64,000 bases of DNA, from positions 1,116,001 to 1,180,000 of the forward strand of contig NZ_CP009285.1 of the NCBI RefSeq assembly GCF_000758665.1. The letters run 5' to 3'. This document shows, one piece after another, positions 49,509 through 57,078 of the stretch. The first letter of the stretch is position 1. Each line of letters begins with the position of its first letter. The translations under genes and the position numbers were made by a program. Source of the stretch: Paenibacillus borealis. GTDB lineage: Bacteria; Bacillota; Bacilli; Paenibacillales; Paenibacillaceae. The notes beneath the pieces were generated by a model. The model saw only the letters and a list, made by a program, of their open reading frames with translations, searched no databases and was not told the DNA's origin.

Positions 49509-50947
49509 ATTCACCGGTACGGTCTTCAGGGCAAGCCGTGAACCATTCGGCGGTCAAGGTGGTTATCTGCCTCGGGGCCTTTCTGTCCAATCTGTCTGCC
49601 GGTATGTTCAATATTTCGCTCATCGATATTGCGGCTGATCTGCGGTTTCCGGTGGCCTCTGCCCAGTGGATCGTCAGTATCTATCTGCTGGTTATCTCGG
49701 TGCTGCTGCCTGTAATGGGACGGCTGGGAGACAGGTTCGGCCGCCGTAAGGTGCATAATCTGGGACTGTTCGCTTTCGCGGCGGGGGCCCTGGGCTGTGC
49801 GCTTGCCCAGAACGAAGCCATGCTGCTTGGCTTCAGAGTCATGCAGGGAGCCGGCGCCTCCATGTATCAGGCGACCAATATGGCCCTCATTGTCTCTGTA
49901 TTTCCGGCCGGGCAGCGGGGAAGGGCACTGGGGCTGATGAGCACCTTCGTCGCTGCGGGTTCCATGGCAGGCCCCGGTCTGGGCGGCTTCCTGATCCAGT
50001 GGTTCACCTGGGAGAGCAACTTCTGGCTGCTGGCCGGAGTGGCGGCGGCCGTGGGCGTGCTTGCGCACAGGCTGATTCCCCGGGATACGAAAACGGCCGG
50101 AGGCAGGCTGGATCTCGCCGGAGCTGCCTGGTTTGCGGCCTGTCTCTCCTCGCTGATGATCGCCTTCGATCTCGGCGGCCGTTCCTCTTTCCTGTCTCTG
50201 CCTGTGCTGCTGCTGCTCGCGGCTTCAGCGGGAATGGCGGCCGCTTATACGGCACATGCCCGTTTCTTCCGCAACAGGGATAAGAGGAGCCCGCTTGCTG
50301 AATTCCCGCCAGCGGACAGCGGTGCCGGCCTGTTCACTGACCGGAGCTTTGCCGCAGGCATCGCCATTACGGTTATCACATATATGGCTGCCTTCGCCGC
50401 ACAGCTGGCTTTGCCCTCACTGCTGCGTATATCCGGGGCCGAGCCTGCCTGGGTAGGGCTGATTATGATTGGATATCCGCTGGCGCTGGTGGTGACCGCT
50501 CCTGTCAGCGGGAGTATCGCGGACCGCAAAGGGCCGCTCGGTATCCTTACGGCCGGACTGCTGCTGATGAGTGTCACGCTGCTGGCGCTGGGCTTCGGCT
50601 CACCTGTGCTGAGGACAAGCGCTTTGGTGCTGCCGGTTATGCTGCTCGGCTGCGCAATGGGGATGATTACTTCGCCTAACACAAGTATTGTTATGGGGCT
50701 GGCGGCGAAATCGCAGCTTGGCCGGGTCAGCAGCCTGCTCGCCTTGTCACGCAACATTGGCATGATGTTCGGCACGGCGGCAGGCGGACTGATGATTGGC
50801 AGCAGAGGCAGTCCGAACGGAAGCTATTTGGCCGTGTTCGTAGTCTGTGCAGCGGCAGTAGGCCTGTCTTCAGTCTGGCAGCTGTATTCCTTCCGTCACA
50901 GCAGCAAGCGCAAAGGGGCGGAACAACTGCATATACCGTATGAATAA
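49505..50947 (+). CDS. MFS transporter (DHA-type)
   Basis: 480 residues, about 12-14 membrane helices. The motif-A loop GRLGDRFGRRK lies near residues 76-86, after the first helices (MFNISLIDIAADL, QWIVSIYLLVISVLLPVMG), and a motif-C-like GAGASMYQATNMALI follows, as in drug:H+ antiporters of the DHA2-like group. It starts within the end of the hydrolase gene (ATGA overlap) and ends the import operon. It may export a by-product or the imported compound's toxic derivative; substrate unknown. Confidence 0.9.
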   Translation: MNSPVRSSGQAVNHSAVKVVICLGAFLSNLSAGMFNISLIDIAADLRFPVASAQWIVSIYLLVISVLLPVMGRLGDRFGRRKVHNLGLFAFAAGALGCALAQNEAMLLGFRVMQGAGASMYQATNMALIVSVFPAGQRGRALGLMSTFVAAGSMAGPGLGGFLIQWFTWESNFWLLAGVAAAVGVLAHRLIPRDTKTAGGRLDLAGAAWFAACLSSLMIAFDLGGRSSFLSLPVLLLLAASAGMAAAYTAHARFFRNRDKRSPLAEFPPADSGAGLFTDRSFAAGIAITVITYMAAFAAQLALPSLLRISGAEPAWVGLIMIGYPLALVVTAPVSGSIADRKGPLGILTAGLLLMSVTLLALGFGSPVLRTSALVLPVMLLGCAMGMITSPNTSIVMGLAAKSQLGRVSSLLALSRNIGMMFGTAAGGLMIGSRGSPNGSYLAVFVVCAAAVGLSSVWQLYSFRHSSKRKGAEQLHIPYE

Positions 50948-50951
50948 GAAG

Positions 50952-50978
50952 GAGCCTCTGCCCGCCGGGCAGAGGCTC
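50952..50978. terminator. Strong hairpin after the MFS gene
   Basis: GAGCCTCTGCCCG and CGGGCAGAGGCTC form a 13-bp near-contiguous palindrome 5 bp after the MFS stop; no T-run follows, so termination may be weak. The region 50979-51268 beyond it shows no convincing gene. Confidence 0.6.
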
Positions 50979-51265
50979 TCGTGCTGAAACAAGGAGGAAG
51001 CCCAGCTTCTTAAGATGGTTTGTTCCAGCGGGCAAATGACATGGCGGAATATCAGGAGCTTTACGTCCACGGGTGCGGAGAAGCCGGAACCGGTTGAAGT
51101 AATTTTCTGCATTGAAAAGAAATACCGATGTTGGTATGGTGGAATTGTCCGTGTAAATATATGGTTATCTTATAAATTTGCTGTATGCATGGGTATGGAG
51201 TAGCCTGCTTTACAGAAAAGTTGACAATGAACGGCGTTGGCTTGGAGGATGGGGGCTATTGCATT

Positions 51266-51274
51266 TGGTATAAT
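51266..51274 (+). promoter_or_regulatory. Extended -10 promoter TGGTATAAT
   Basis: TGGTATAAT is a perfect extended -10; no -35 at normal spacing is needed. It drives the small ORF at 51301 and the tagA-like gene. Confidence 0.6.
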
Positions 51275-51300
51275 TTAGATTATGTTGGAGGCGCCCGCTG

Positions 51301-51414
51301 ATGCTGCTTGAGAGTGAAGAAGGGCGGCTGGAATGGGTAGATTGCGGCGATACCGGTTCAATGCATCCGGTTCTGGGCGAGCCAGGGATGCAGAGGGCAA
51401 TTCTGCAGGATTGA
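51301..51414 (+). CDS. Possible 37-residue peptide gene before the TagA-like gene
   Basis: ATG at 51301 is preceded by TTGGAGG with 10-base spacing and follows the extended -10 by 26 bp. The peptide begins MLLESEEGRLEWVDCG and ends RAILQD; it is hydrophilic and acidic with one Cys. Its stop lies 17 bp before the next start, so it could be a translated leader. No homologue is recognised. Codon use resembles neighbouring genes. Confidence 0.4.
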   Translation: MLLESEEGRLEWVDCGDTGSMHPVLGEPGMQRAILQD

Positions 51415-51431
51415 GAAGGACAGGTGAAATT

Positions 51432-52181
51432 ATGAAGGACAAGGTTTCCATTCTCGGGGTTCCCTTCTCCAAGCTGACGCTTGCGGAGACAACGTCGCTG
51501 CTGGACGGGCATATCGCGGGCGGGCAGGGAGGGCTGTTTCACCTGATTACGGCCAACCCGGAGATCACACTGGCCAGTCAATCGGACGGTCGGCTCCGGG
51601 AGATTATCTGCTCGGCGGATCTGATCGTGCCAGACGGGATCGGGATTGTAATGGCGGCACGAAGACAGGGTGATCCCATTCCGGAGCGGGTGACCGGCTA
51701 CGATCTGCTGCTGAGCCTGCTTGCAAAGGGGAATGAGCGGGGCTGGAGTTTCTATTTCCTCGGAACGGATGAAGTGACCAGCGGACAAGCGGTGGAGAGA
51801 ATCGCCCTGCGCTATCCGCAGGTGAAGATTGCCGGAAGGCATCACGGATTCTTTACGGCAGATGAGGAGCCCGGAATTATCGCCGGAATTCAGCAGGCGG
51901 GGCCGGATATTCTCATTCTTGCGATGGGCGCTCCCTACTCGGACAAATGGCTGTATAAGCATAAGGAGGCGCTCAGCGGGGTTAAGGTTGTGTTTGGTGT
52001 TGGCGGCAGTCTGGACGTAATCTCGGGCAAAGTGAAGCCGGCACCGGCCATCTGGAAAAAGCTGAATCTGGAGTGGGCCCACAGGCTGTTGTTCGCACCG
52101 GTAGCCAAAGGCCAGAAATCACGCTGGCGCAGACAATCCGCCCTGCCCAAATTCGTCTACCTGACGATGATCCGCAAATGA
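51432..52181 (+). CDS. WecG/TagA/CpsF-family glycosyltransferase
   Basis: 249 residues of GT26: LITANPEITLASQSD near 41-55, the VPDGIGIVMAARRQG motif near 71-85 (Asp/Gly cluster of the active site), YFLGTDEVTS, and the GAPYSDKWLYKHK and GVGGSLDVISGKVKPAP segments. In Bacillus TagA transfers ManNAc to GlcNAc-lipid in teichoic acid linkage synthesis at the cytoplasmic membrane. AGGTGA precedes ATG at 51432; the longer frame upstream is rejected. No other teichoic acid genes are nearby, so the product may instead feed another wall polymer. Confidence 0.9.
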   Translation: MKDKVSILGVPFSKLTLAETTSLLDGHIAGGQGGLFHLITANPEITLASQSDGRLREIICSADLIVPDGIGIVMAARRQGDPIPERVTGYDLLLSLLAKGNERGWSFYFLGTDEVTSGQAVERIALRYPQVKIAGRHHGFFTADEEPGIIAGIQQAGPDILILAMGAPYSDKWLYKHKEALSGVKVVFGVGGSLDVISGKVKPAPAIWKKLNLEWAHRLLFAPVAKGQKSRWRRQSALPKFVYLTMIRK

Positions 52182-52229
52182 AGGAGACCATTCGATTGAG
52201 GATAGTTGAACAGGAAAGGGGCAGAGTTC

Positions 52230-53372
52230 ATGTCTAAGAGCTTTGAAGTGGTGCTCAAAAAGGTAGTCGATAACTCCTACAATATAGAGATTGGCGAGAA
52301 TCTGTTTGGTTCCCTGATCCGCGATCTGCAGCAGGGGCTTCTGCCGGATGTTAGCAAATTCGCTATCATTACGGACTCTATAGTTGAGCCGTTATATGGC
52401 CGTCCCTTACTGGAGCTGCTGCGGCGTAGCGGCTTTCAGGCGGATTTATTTTCTTTTCCGGCCGGAGAGAGCTCCAAAACCCGTGAGACCAAGGCGCTGC
52501 TGGAAGACCAGCTCTTAAGCCAGGCCTACGGGCGGGATTGCTGTATTATTGCCGTGGGTGGAGGCGCCGTAACGGATCTGGCCGGATTTCTGGGCGGCAC
52601 CTTTGGCCGCGGAGTCCCTGTTTTGAATTATGCTACCACCCTGCTGGCAGCGGCAGATGCCTCTGTCGGCGGCAAAACAGGTGTGAATACACCTGTCGCC
52701 ACGAACCTGATCGGCGTGTTCCACCAGCCCCGCAAAGTGTACATAGACCTGGCAGCGTGGCACACTCTTCCGGCCCGTGAGTTCCGCAGCGGTCTGGCGG
52801 AGACGATCAAGCATGCCTGTCTGGCGGATGAGACATTCTTCCGTTACCTGGAAGAGAATATCGGCAGAATCATCTCGGAACATGGCGAGCCTATCCTGGA
52901 CGCGGACGTGTGCGGGCATATCGCGCTGACGAATTGCCGGATCAAATACGAAGTAGTGGAACAGGATGAGCATGAGAGCAACCTGCGGCAGATTCTGAAT
53001 CTGGGACATACGGCGGGCCGGGCGCTTGAGGCGGTCAGCGGCTACCAGCTGCTGCATGGTGAAGCCGTTGCAGTAGGACTTGTCATTCAGGCCAGGCTGG
53101 GTGTGAAGTATGGATATATGACGGCTGAACAGGCTGATCGTGTAGTCTCATTACTGACGAAGGCAGGCTTGCCGACGGAAATCCCGGATTATATTTCTAA
53201 CAGGGCACTGATGGACAAGATGTACACGGACAAAAAAGTGCGCGGCGGCCGCATCCGCTTCGTCTTCCAGGACGGCATCGGGGAGATGAAGCGTTTCGCT
53301 GACGGTTCTTATTCGGTTCCGGTTGAAGAGGCGGAGGTCATGGAGCTGCTGGAGGAAATGCGCGGCAACTGA
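52230..53372 (+). CDS. 3-dehydroquinate synthase-family enzyme (AroB-like)
   Basis: 380 residues. The family motifs are intact: VGGGAVTDLAGFLGGTFGRG (NAD site), ASVGGKTGVN, NLIGVFHQP, LPAREFRSGLAETIKHA and NLGHTAGRALEAVSGY with Zn-binding His residues. AroB forms dehydroquinate from DAHP in the shikimate pathway. No other aro genes are near, and it follows a TagA-like gene by 48 bp, so it might instead be a cyclitol-forming relative. AAAGGGG precedes ATG at 52230. Classification within the sugar-phosphate cyclase superfamily needs a phylogeny. Confidence 0.85.
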   Translation: MSKSFEVVLKKVVDNSYNIEIGENLFGSLIRDLQQGLLPDVSKFAIITDSIVEPLYGRPLLELLRRSGFQADLFSFPAGESSKTRETKALLEDQLLSQAYGRDCCIIAVGGGAVTDLAGFLGGTFGRGVPVLNYATTLLAAADASVGGKTGVNTPVATNLIGVFHQPRKVYIDLAAWHTLPAREFRSGLAETIKHACLADETFFRYLEENIGRIISEHGEPILDADVCGHIALTNCRIKYEVVEQDEHESNLRQILNLGHTAGRALEAVSGYQLLHGEAVAVGLVIQARLGVKYGYMTAEQADRVVSLLTKAGLPTEIPDYISNRALMDKMYTDKKVRGGRIRFVFQDGIGEMKRFADGSYSVPVEEAEVMELLEEMRGN

Positions 53373-53471
53373 AGCATATTAAAGAGTAACGAGCTTTATT
53401 TTAACCGATAGGGAAAGCTGCCCCCTCCAATCTGGGTATATGTAGATAAAGGGAACTTAGGAGGAATCGAT

Positions 53472-53804
53472 ATGGGCAACCCGCTGAAGGAATTCAAGAA
53501 CAGCATCCACGGACTGAAGCAGTCACTGGACGGTGTGAAGCAATCGGTGGACGGGCTGAAGGCTCCGGTGGATGAGATCAAAACGAATGTTCAGGAAACG
53601 CTGGATGAGGCGAAGTCGAGATCTGAAGGTGTGAAGTCAGAGTTTGGACGGATGAAGCAGGCTGTGAAGGAGACGCAGGCGGTGCTCACTGAGGTGAAGG
53701 ATACCCTGACGGCATCGGCGGATGTGCTGTATACCCGCAAACGATATTTACGCTTAGTTGGCCGCAAAAGAAAACTGCAAACCGCCAAGGCCGGTCGTGC
53801 TTAA
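53472..53804 (+). CDS. Small amphipathic-helix (apolipoprotein-like) protein
   Basis: 110 residues. The first 45 consist of imperfect seven-residue repeats (GLKQSLD, GVKQSVD, GLKAPVD, EIKTNVQ), then a long helix with Lys/Glu (about 45-85) and a basic tail (RKRYLRLVGRKRKLQ). The protein must be one long amphipathic helix or coiled coil, comparable in look to YtxH-like or LEA-type stress proteins; I cannot name a family. AGGAGG lies 7 bases before ATG at 53472. Closed by a terminator. Confidence 0.7.
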   Translation: MGNPLKEFKNSIHGLKQSLDGVKQSVDGLKAPVDEIKTNVQETLDEAKSRSEGVKSEFGRMKQAVKETQAVLTEVKDTLTASADVLYTRKRYLRLVGRKRKLQTAKAGRA

Positions 53805-53834
53805 TTGCACTGACACAAGCTGCCTGCAACAAAG

Positions 53835-53885
53835 AAGACGCAAGAGACAAACGGTATAATCACCGCTTATCTCTTGCGTCTTCTG
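53835..53885. terminator. Bidirectional terminator between convergent genes
   Basis: A 13-bp perfect stem (AAGACGCAAGAGA at 53835-53847 with its complement near 53870-53882) has TTCTTTG after it on the minus strand. Confidence 0.82.
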
Positions 53886-53908
53886 GCATGGCCGGCGATG
53901 CCACAGGA

Positions 53909-55711
53909 TCAGGGCATCTGAATGCTTAAACTCCCAACCGAATCTACAATAAAGACAGGTACATACTGTTCGCCGGCATCCGTCTCCGCAATGTCATAGC
54001 CGTTCTCGAACTGGCCGCTGGCGACAGCTAATCCGGTAACCCCGCCAGTTTCGCCTTGAAGGATCAGATAACGCCCGTTCGAGCTGGCGATCGTTCTTCC
54101 GGCAGAGTCGATATAAATATCGCAGGAAAGATTTACTTTCTCATAAGGATGAAGCTCCAGCTGTGTAGCGTCTATAGGGGTATATGTAACCTCCCGGTAG
54201 ATTTCTGAGAACTCGTAGGTACCGTTCAACTGACGGAAAATAGCCGTCTGCCCGTCTTGACCATCTGCGAGGTCTGTATCCGATACGCGGATGGAGCCGT
54301 CCTCCGTCATCAGCTCATAGCTGCCGCCGGCAAAGCTGAACAGCTGCGAGATTCCCTCAGGCCTGATTGTATAGGCGGTGAATGTACGGCGCCCGTCCTC
54401 GCGGCTGCCTATAGCTGCAACTACAGGTACTTCTGAATAGACGGAGAGGGACTCATCGAAAGTCAGCTCTGTCAGTGCTGCAGCATCAGGAACGGTGCCG
54501 CCGTTGCGGGTGGAGATGATTCCGTCATCACTCATCTCGGCATAAACCAGCCGTCCGCTGGCATCTACTCCGGCCACAGCTGCCTTAGCGCCGTAGCGTC
54601 CGGTGACGGAGGCAGTGAGAGTATAGCTGCCCTGCACATCACCGCCTGGCAGCAGGCGTAACGGTTCAGCGGTATTCCAGGCGAGCGTTGCAGCGGCAAC
54701 CGCCTCGGAGGTGTCCTGCAGCGGATTCAGATCCCCGTAGAGCCGGATGGCTTCGGCATATTGTCCGCCCCGGACCTGGCGCGCTGCCTCCCGTAGCAGC
54801 CTGGTGGTGCTGTTGTCAATCAGCTTAAGCACTTTGGAAGATTTCAGGCCGGCTGACTCAGCATATTTGCGGTAGGCCACAGCATGTCCGGCGAAGGCGG
54901 CGGTACGACCGCCGTCCAGATCCTTGTTCAGGATGAGCGTGGCGCTCTCCTGAACCTGATCCTCTACCCAATCCGCCGTATAGCTGTGACTCTTATAAGC
55001 TTCTTCCATAGATAAGGCACTGTCCAGCATAGGCCCGAAGCTGCCGGCTGCCGCCAGAGCCTTAAGCCTGGCGGTGTCATGGGCCTCGAATTTCGCAGCC
55101 AGTAATTTTTCCTTGGCCCCGGCCCCGCCATAATAGGCATCAGGGATTTGCAGCAGGCTCCATTTGAAGCCCTCTGCGCTCGCGGTGCCGGTGGTGTTAT
55201 TCGCTCCGCTCTTCTGGCTCTCCGTGAGCTCGGCGAGAAACTGCTCCTTGAACTGCCGGAACCCAGCCGTCATCTTCTCCGAAATGCCTGAACCGGCCGA
55301 TAGCTGGCGATAATAGACTTCATAAGGTCCTCCCGTAACCATATACTTGCTCTTCAGGCTGAGCAGGGAGGCATAACTCTCCATATATCCGGTGAAATCC
55401 TTGACTGTCAACTGGTCTTCCAGTGTTAAGACCAGCCCTCTCAGACTGCTGCGTATAGCTGTTATTGGAGCGAGCTCTTTAAGCCGTGCAGCAATCTCTT
55501 CTTCCTTGTATCGGATTGCCGTGTTTGCTGCCGCCAGCCGGTATTGGTTCTCGGCAGCAATTAGCTCTCCCGCAGCATACAGCCGCCCGGCTTCCCGCAC
55601 GGTCTCCATCTTGCCCTTGATCCCCAGAGCCTTCTGTCCCAGCAGAACCAGCATGAAGATACACAGAATGATCATAATATTCTGCAGGGTTAATGCTTGT
55701 TTGATCGTCAT
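53909..55711 (-). CDS. Membrane-anchored 600-residue protein of the tubulin-like cluster, unknown function
   Basis: One transmembrane helix near residues 10-27, then a helical region (30-330) that looks like a TPR-like repeat solenoid, including AIRYKEEEIAARLKEL and VRGGQYAEAIRLYGDL. A beta-rich C-terminal half (350-600), with ITVRYGAKAAVAGVD-like and VIDSAGRTIASSNGRYL stretches, suggests a propeller or beta-sandwich. No enzyme motif. ATG at 55711 is chosen; AAGGGG is 11 bases upstream. It ends the three-gene minus-strand operon divergent from the vWA/tubulin-like genes. Confidence 0.6.
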   Translation of the reverse strand: MTIKQALTLQNIMIILCIFMLVLLGQKALGIKGKMETVREAGRLYAAGELIAAENQYRLAAANTAIRYKEEEIAARLKELAPITAIRSSLRGLVLTLEDQLTVKDFTGYMESYASLLSLKSKYMVTGGPYEVYYRQLSAGSGISEKMTAGFRQFKEQFLAELTESQKSGANNTTGTASAEGFKWSLLQIPDAYYGGAGAKEKLLAAKFEAHDTARLKALAAAGSFGPMLDSALSMEEAYKSHSYTADWVEDQVQESATLILNKDLDGGRTAAFAGHAVAYRKYAESAGLKSSKVLKLIDNSTTRLLREAARQVRGGQYAEAIRLYGDLNPLQDTSEAVAAATLAWNTAEPLRLLPGGDVQGSYTLTASVTGRYGAKAAVAGVDASGRLVYAEMSDDGIISTRNGGTVPDAAALTELTFDESLSVYSEVPVVAAIGSREDGRRTFTAYTIRPEGISQLFSFAGGSYELMTEDGSIRVSDTDLADGQDGQTAIFRQLNGTYEFSEIYREVTYTPIDATQLELHPYEKVNLSCDIYIDSAGRTIASSNGRYLILQGETGGVTGLAVASGQFENGYDIAETDAGEQYVPVFIVDSVGSLSIQMP

Positions 55712-55767
55712 ATAGTATAGCCCCTTTATTCGGATATAAGGATTGCGGGTGCTGCCAGCTTTCATCC

Positions 55768-56691
55768 TTATACTTCAGGGTCCCACCGGTACTTGAGCTC
55801 GCGGATTTCCGCCACCTTGGCATCCAGGCCGTTCCACGGCTCATAGGGGTTCGCGGCAATCAGCCGGGATAGGCGCAGGAAGCGGTCCTTGGGCAGCTCC
55901 TGTACATATCTTCCAATCAGCCCGGAATAGAGCAGCGCATAACGCTTCAGGCGCACGGCTGCCCCGGCGACGACAGTCAGAATAGCCAGCCCTTTGTCCA
56001 TTTCAAGAATCTGTACTTCGTAGTTCTTAACATAACGGAGGGTGCGGTCTTTAATTAAATCGGGCCGGACTTTGGCGATTTCACCGATATATTCAGCGAG
56101 CAGCGGCTCGAAGTCCTTCAGCAGCAGCTGTTCAAGCTCCAGAGACATGTCCTTGCGTAGCTGGAAGCCGTGCAGCAGGGCGACGCGCTGGCGGGAGATC
56201 CGGTCGCCGCGCAGCAGAATGGAGATCTCGCGGAGCTTCTCATAAGCGAGGACATCATTCTCGCGGAGGACGGATACAGCCTCCTGGCGGTTAAGCTCCA
56301 GATCTTCTTTGATTCTGAAGATATTACGGCCCATTAATTCGTTAAGGGCGTACAGATTTTCGTTCTGCCGTACTTTCCGCTGCGTATAGTAGACCAGTCC
56401 GGCTATCACGATGCCGCCGGCACCGCTTAGCGCCATCTGCAGCAGGCTTTGGCCGAAATAAACCGAAGCCAGGGTCAGCAGGAGGATGAGCAGCAGCCGG
56501 GTATGCATCTTGCGCCCGGCAATGGATACCGCCTGCTTCTCCACGGGAGTCAGTGAGGCACGGCCGCAGCGGGTGCAGCGTTCCTCGCCCAGTGCGGTGT
56601 AACGCCCGCAGCGGCGGCAGATGCGGAGCTTCTCATAAGAATAGCGGGGGGCCTTGAACGGCCGGAAGGTAACAGGTTTCTTTTTACTCAC
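55768..56691 (-). CDS. Zinc-ribbon, two-helix membrane protein of the tubulin-like cluster
   Basis: 307 residues from GTG at 56691 (GGAGGAG upstream). A zinc ribbon uses Cys25, Cys28, Cys39 and Cys42 (CRRCG, CTRCG). Two membrane helices follow (about 64-82 and 86-103), then a long mostly helical cytosolic domain with ELNRQEAVSVLRENDVLAYEKLREI near 133. It could sit at the membrane and hold partners inside the cell. It overlaps the upstream 50-residue gene by 8 bp and precedes the 600-residue protein by 56 bp. No enzymatic motif is visible. Confidence 0.65.
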   Translation of the reverse strand: MSKKKPVTFRPFKAPRYSYEKLRICRRCGRYTALGEERCTRCGRASLTPVEKQAVSIAGRKMHTRLLLILLLTLASVYFGQSLLQMALSGAGGIVIAGLVYYTQRKVRQNENLYALNELMGRNIFRIKEDLELNRQEAVSVLRENDVLAYEKLREISILLRGDRISRQRVALLHGFQLRKDMSLELEQLLLKDFEPLLAEYIGEIAKVRPDLIKDRTLRYVKNYEVQILEMDKGLAILTVVAGAAVRLKRYALLYSGLIGRYVQELPKDRFLRLSRLIAANPYEPWNGLDAKVAEIRELKYRWDPEV

Positions 56692-56836
56692 GGGCAGTGT
56701 CTCCTCCGTTCAGTGCAGCAAGGAGCCGCTCGTCAATGTCCTCACGGCTAAGCGGTTTCCGCTGGCGTGAAGCGTATAAGGAGATCTGAATAACGGCATA
56801 GAGGAACGTTATCCCGAGTATGACGTATGTAATCAT
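56684..56836 (-). CDS. 50-residue membrane peptide, first gene of the minus-strand operon
   Basis: ATG at 56836 has AAGGAAG with about 7-base spacing. The peptide begins with one hydrophobic helix (ITYVILGITFLYAVIQISLY, residues 2-21) and ends in a charged tail (RQRKPLSREDIDERLLAAL). Its stop overlaps the GTG of the zinc-ribbon gene by 8 bp, a typical coupled start. It is too short for usual gene callers but its site, overlap and clean hydrophobicity make it very likely real. No family recognised. Confidence 0.7.
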   Translation of the reverse strand: MITYVILGITFLYAVIQISLYASRQRKPLSREDIDERLLAALNGGDTARE

Positions 56837-56968
56837 GGAACTCTTCCTTTCTCTCTGGTTACGGTCTTTTAATCAAATATTCAGGAACACGGCGTATACT
56901 TAGAATAATCCATCCGCTTCAAGATGGCGATTCTACCAGACGGGAGTGCCGGTCCAGCGGTCACTATG

Positions 56969-56997
56969 TTGAAGTTTACAAGGTTTAATTATATCAT
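56969..56997 (+). promoter_or_regulatory. Candidate sigma-A promoter of the vWA/tubulin-like operon
   Basis: TTGAAG (56969-56974) and TATCAT (56992-56997) are 17 bp apart, 82 bp before the vWA start. The 242-bp divergent region (56837-57078) otherwise shows no obvious palindrome. Confidence 0.5.
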
Positions 56998-57078
56998 AAT
57001 GGCATGCTATTGACAGAATTTAGCTATGCTGCCGGATTTGCCATATCCGCCGAATTTAACACAAGAGGAGCCCTATTT

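Noticed and set aside
51015..51203. A 62-codon ORF after the MFS gene (MVCSSGQMTWRN...)
   Set aside because: Poor start context, unusual Trp/Cys/Arg composition and no recognisable homology; more likely non-coding.
53434..53439. GGGTAT, resembling a sigma-B -10 box before the amphipathic-helix gene
   Set aside because: No GTTT-type -35 lies 13-15 bp upstream, so the single hexamer is not enough.
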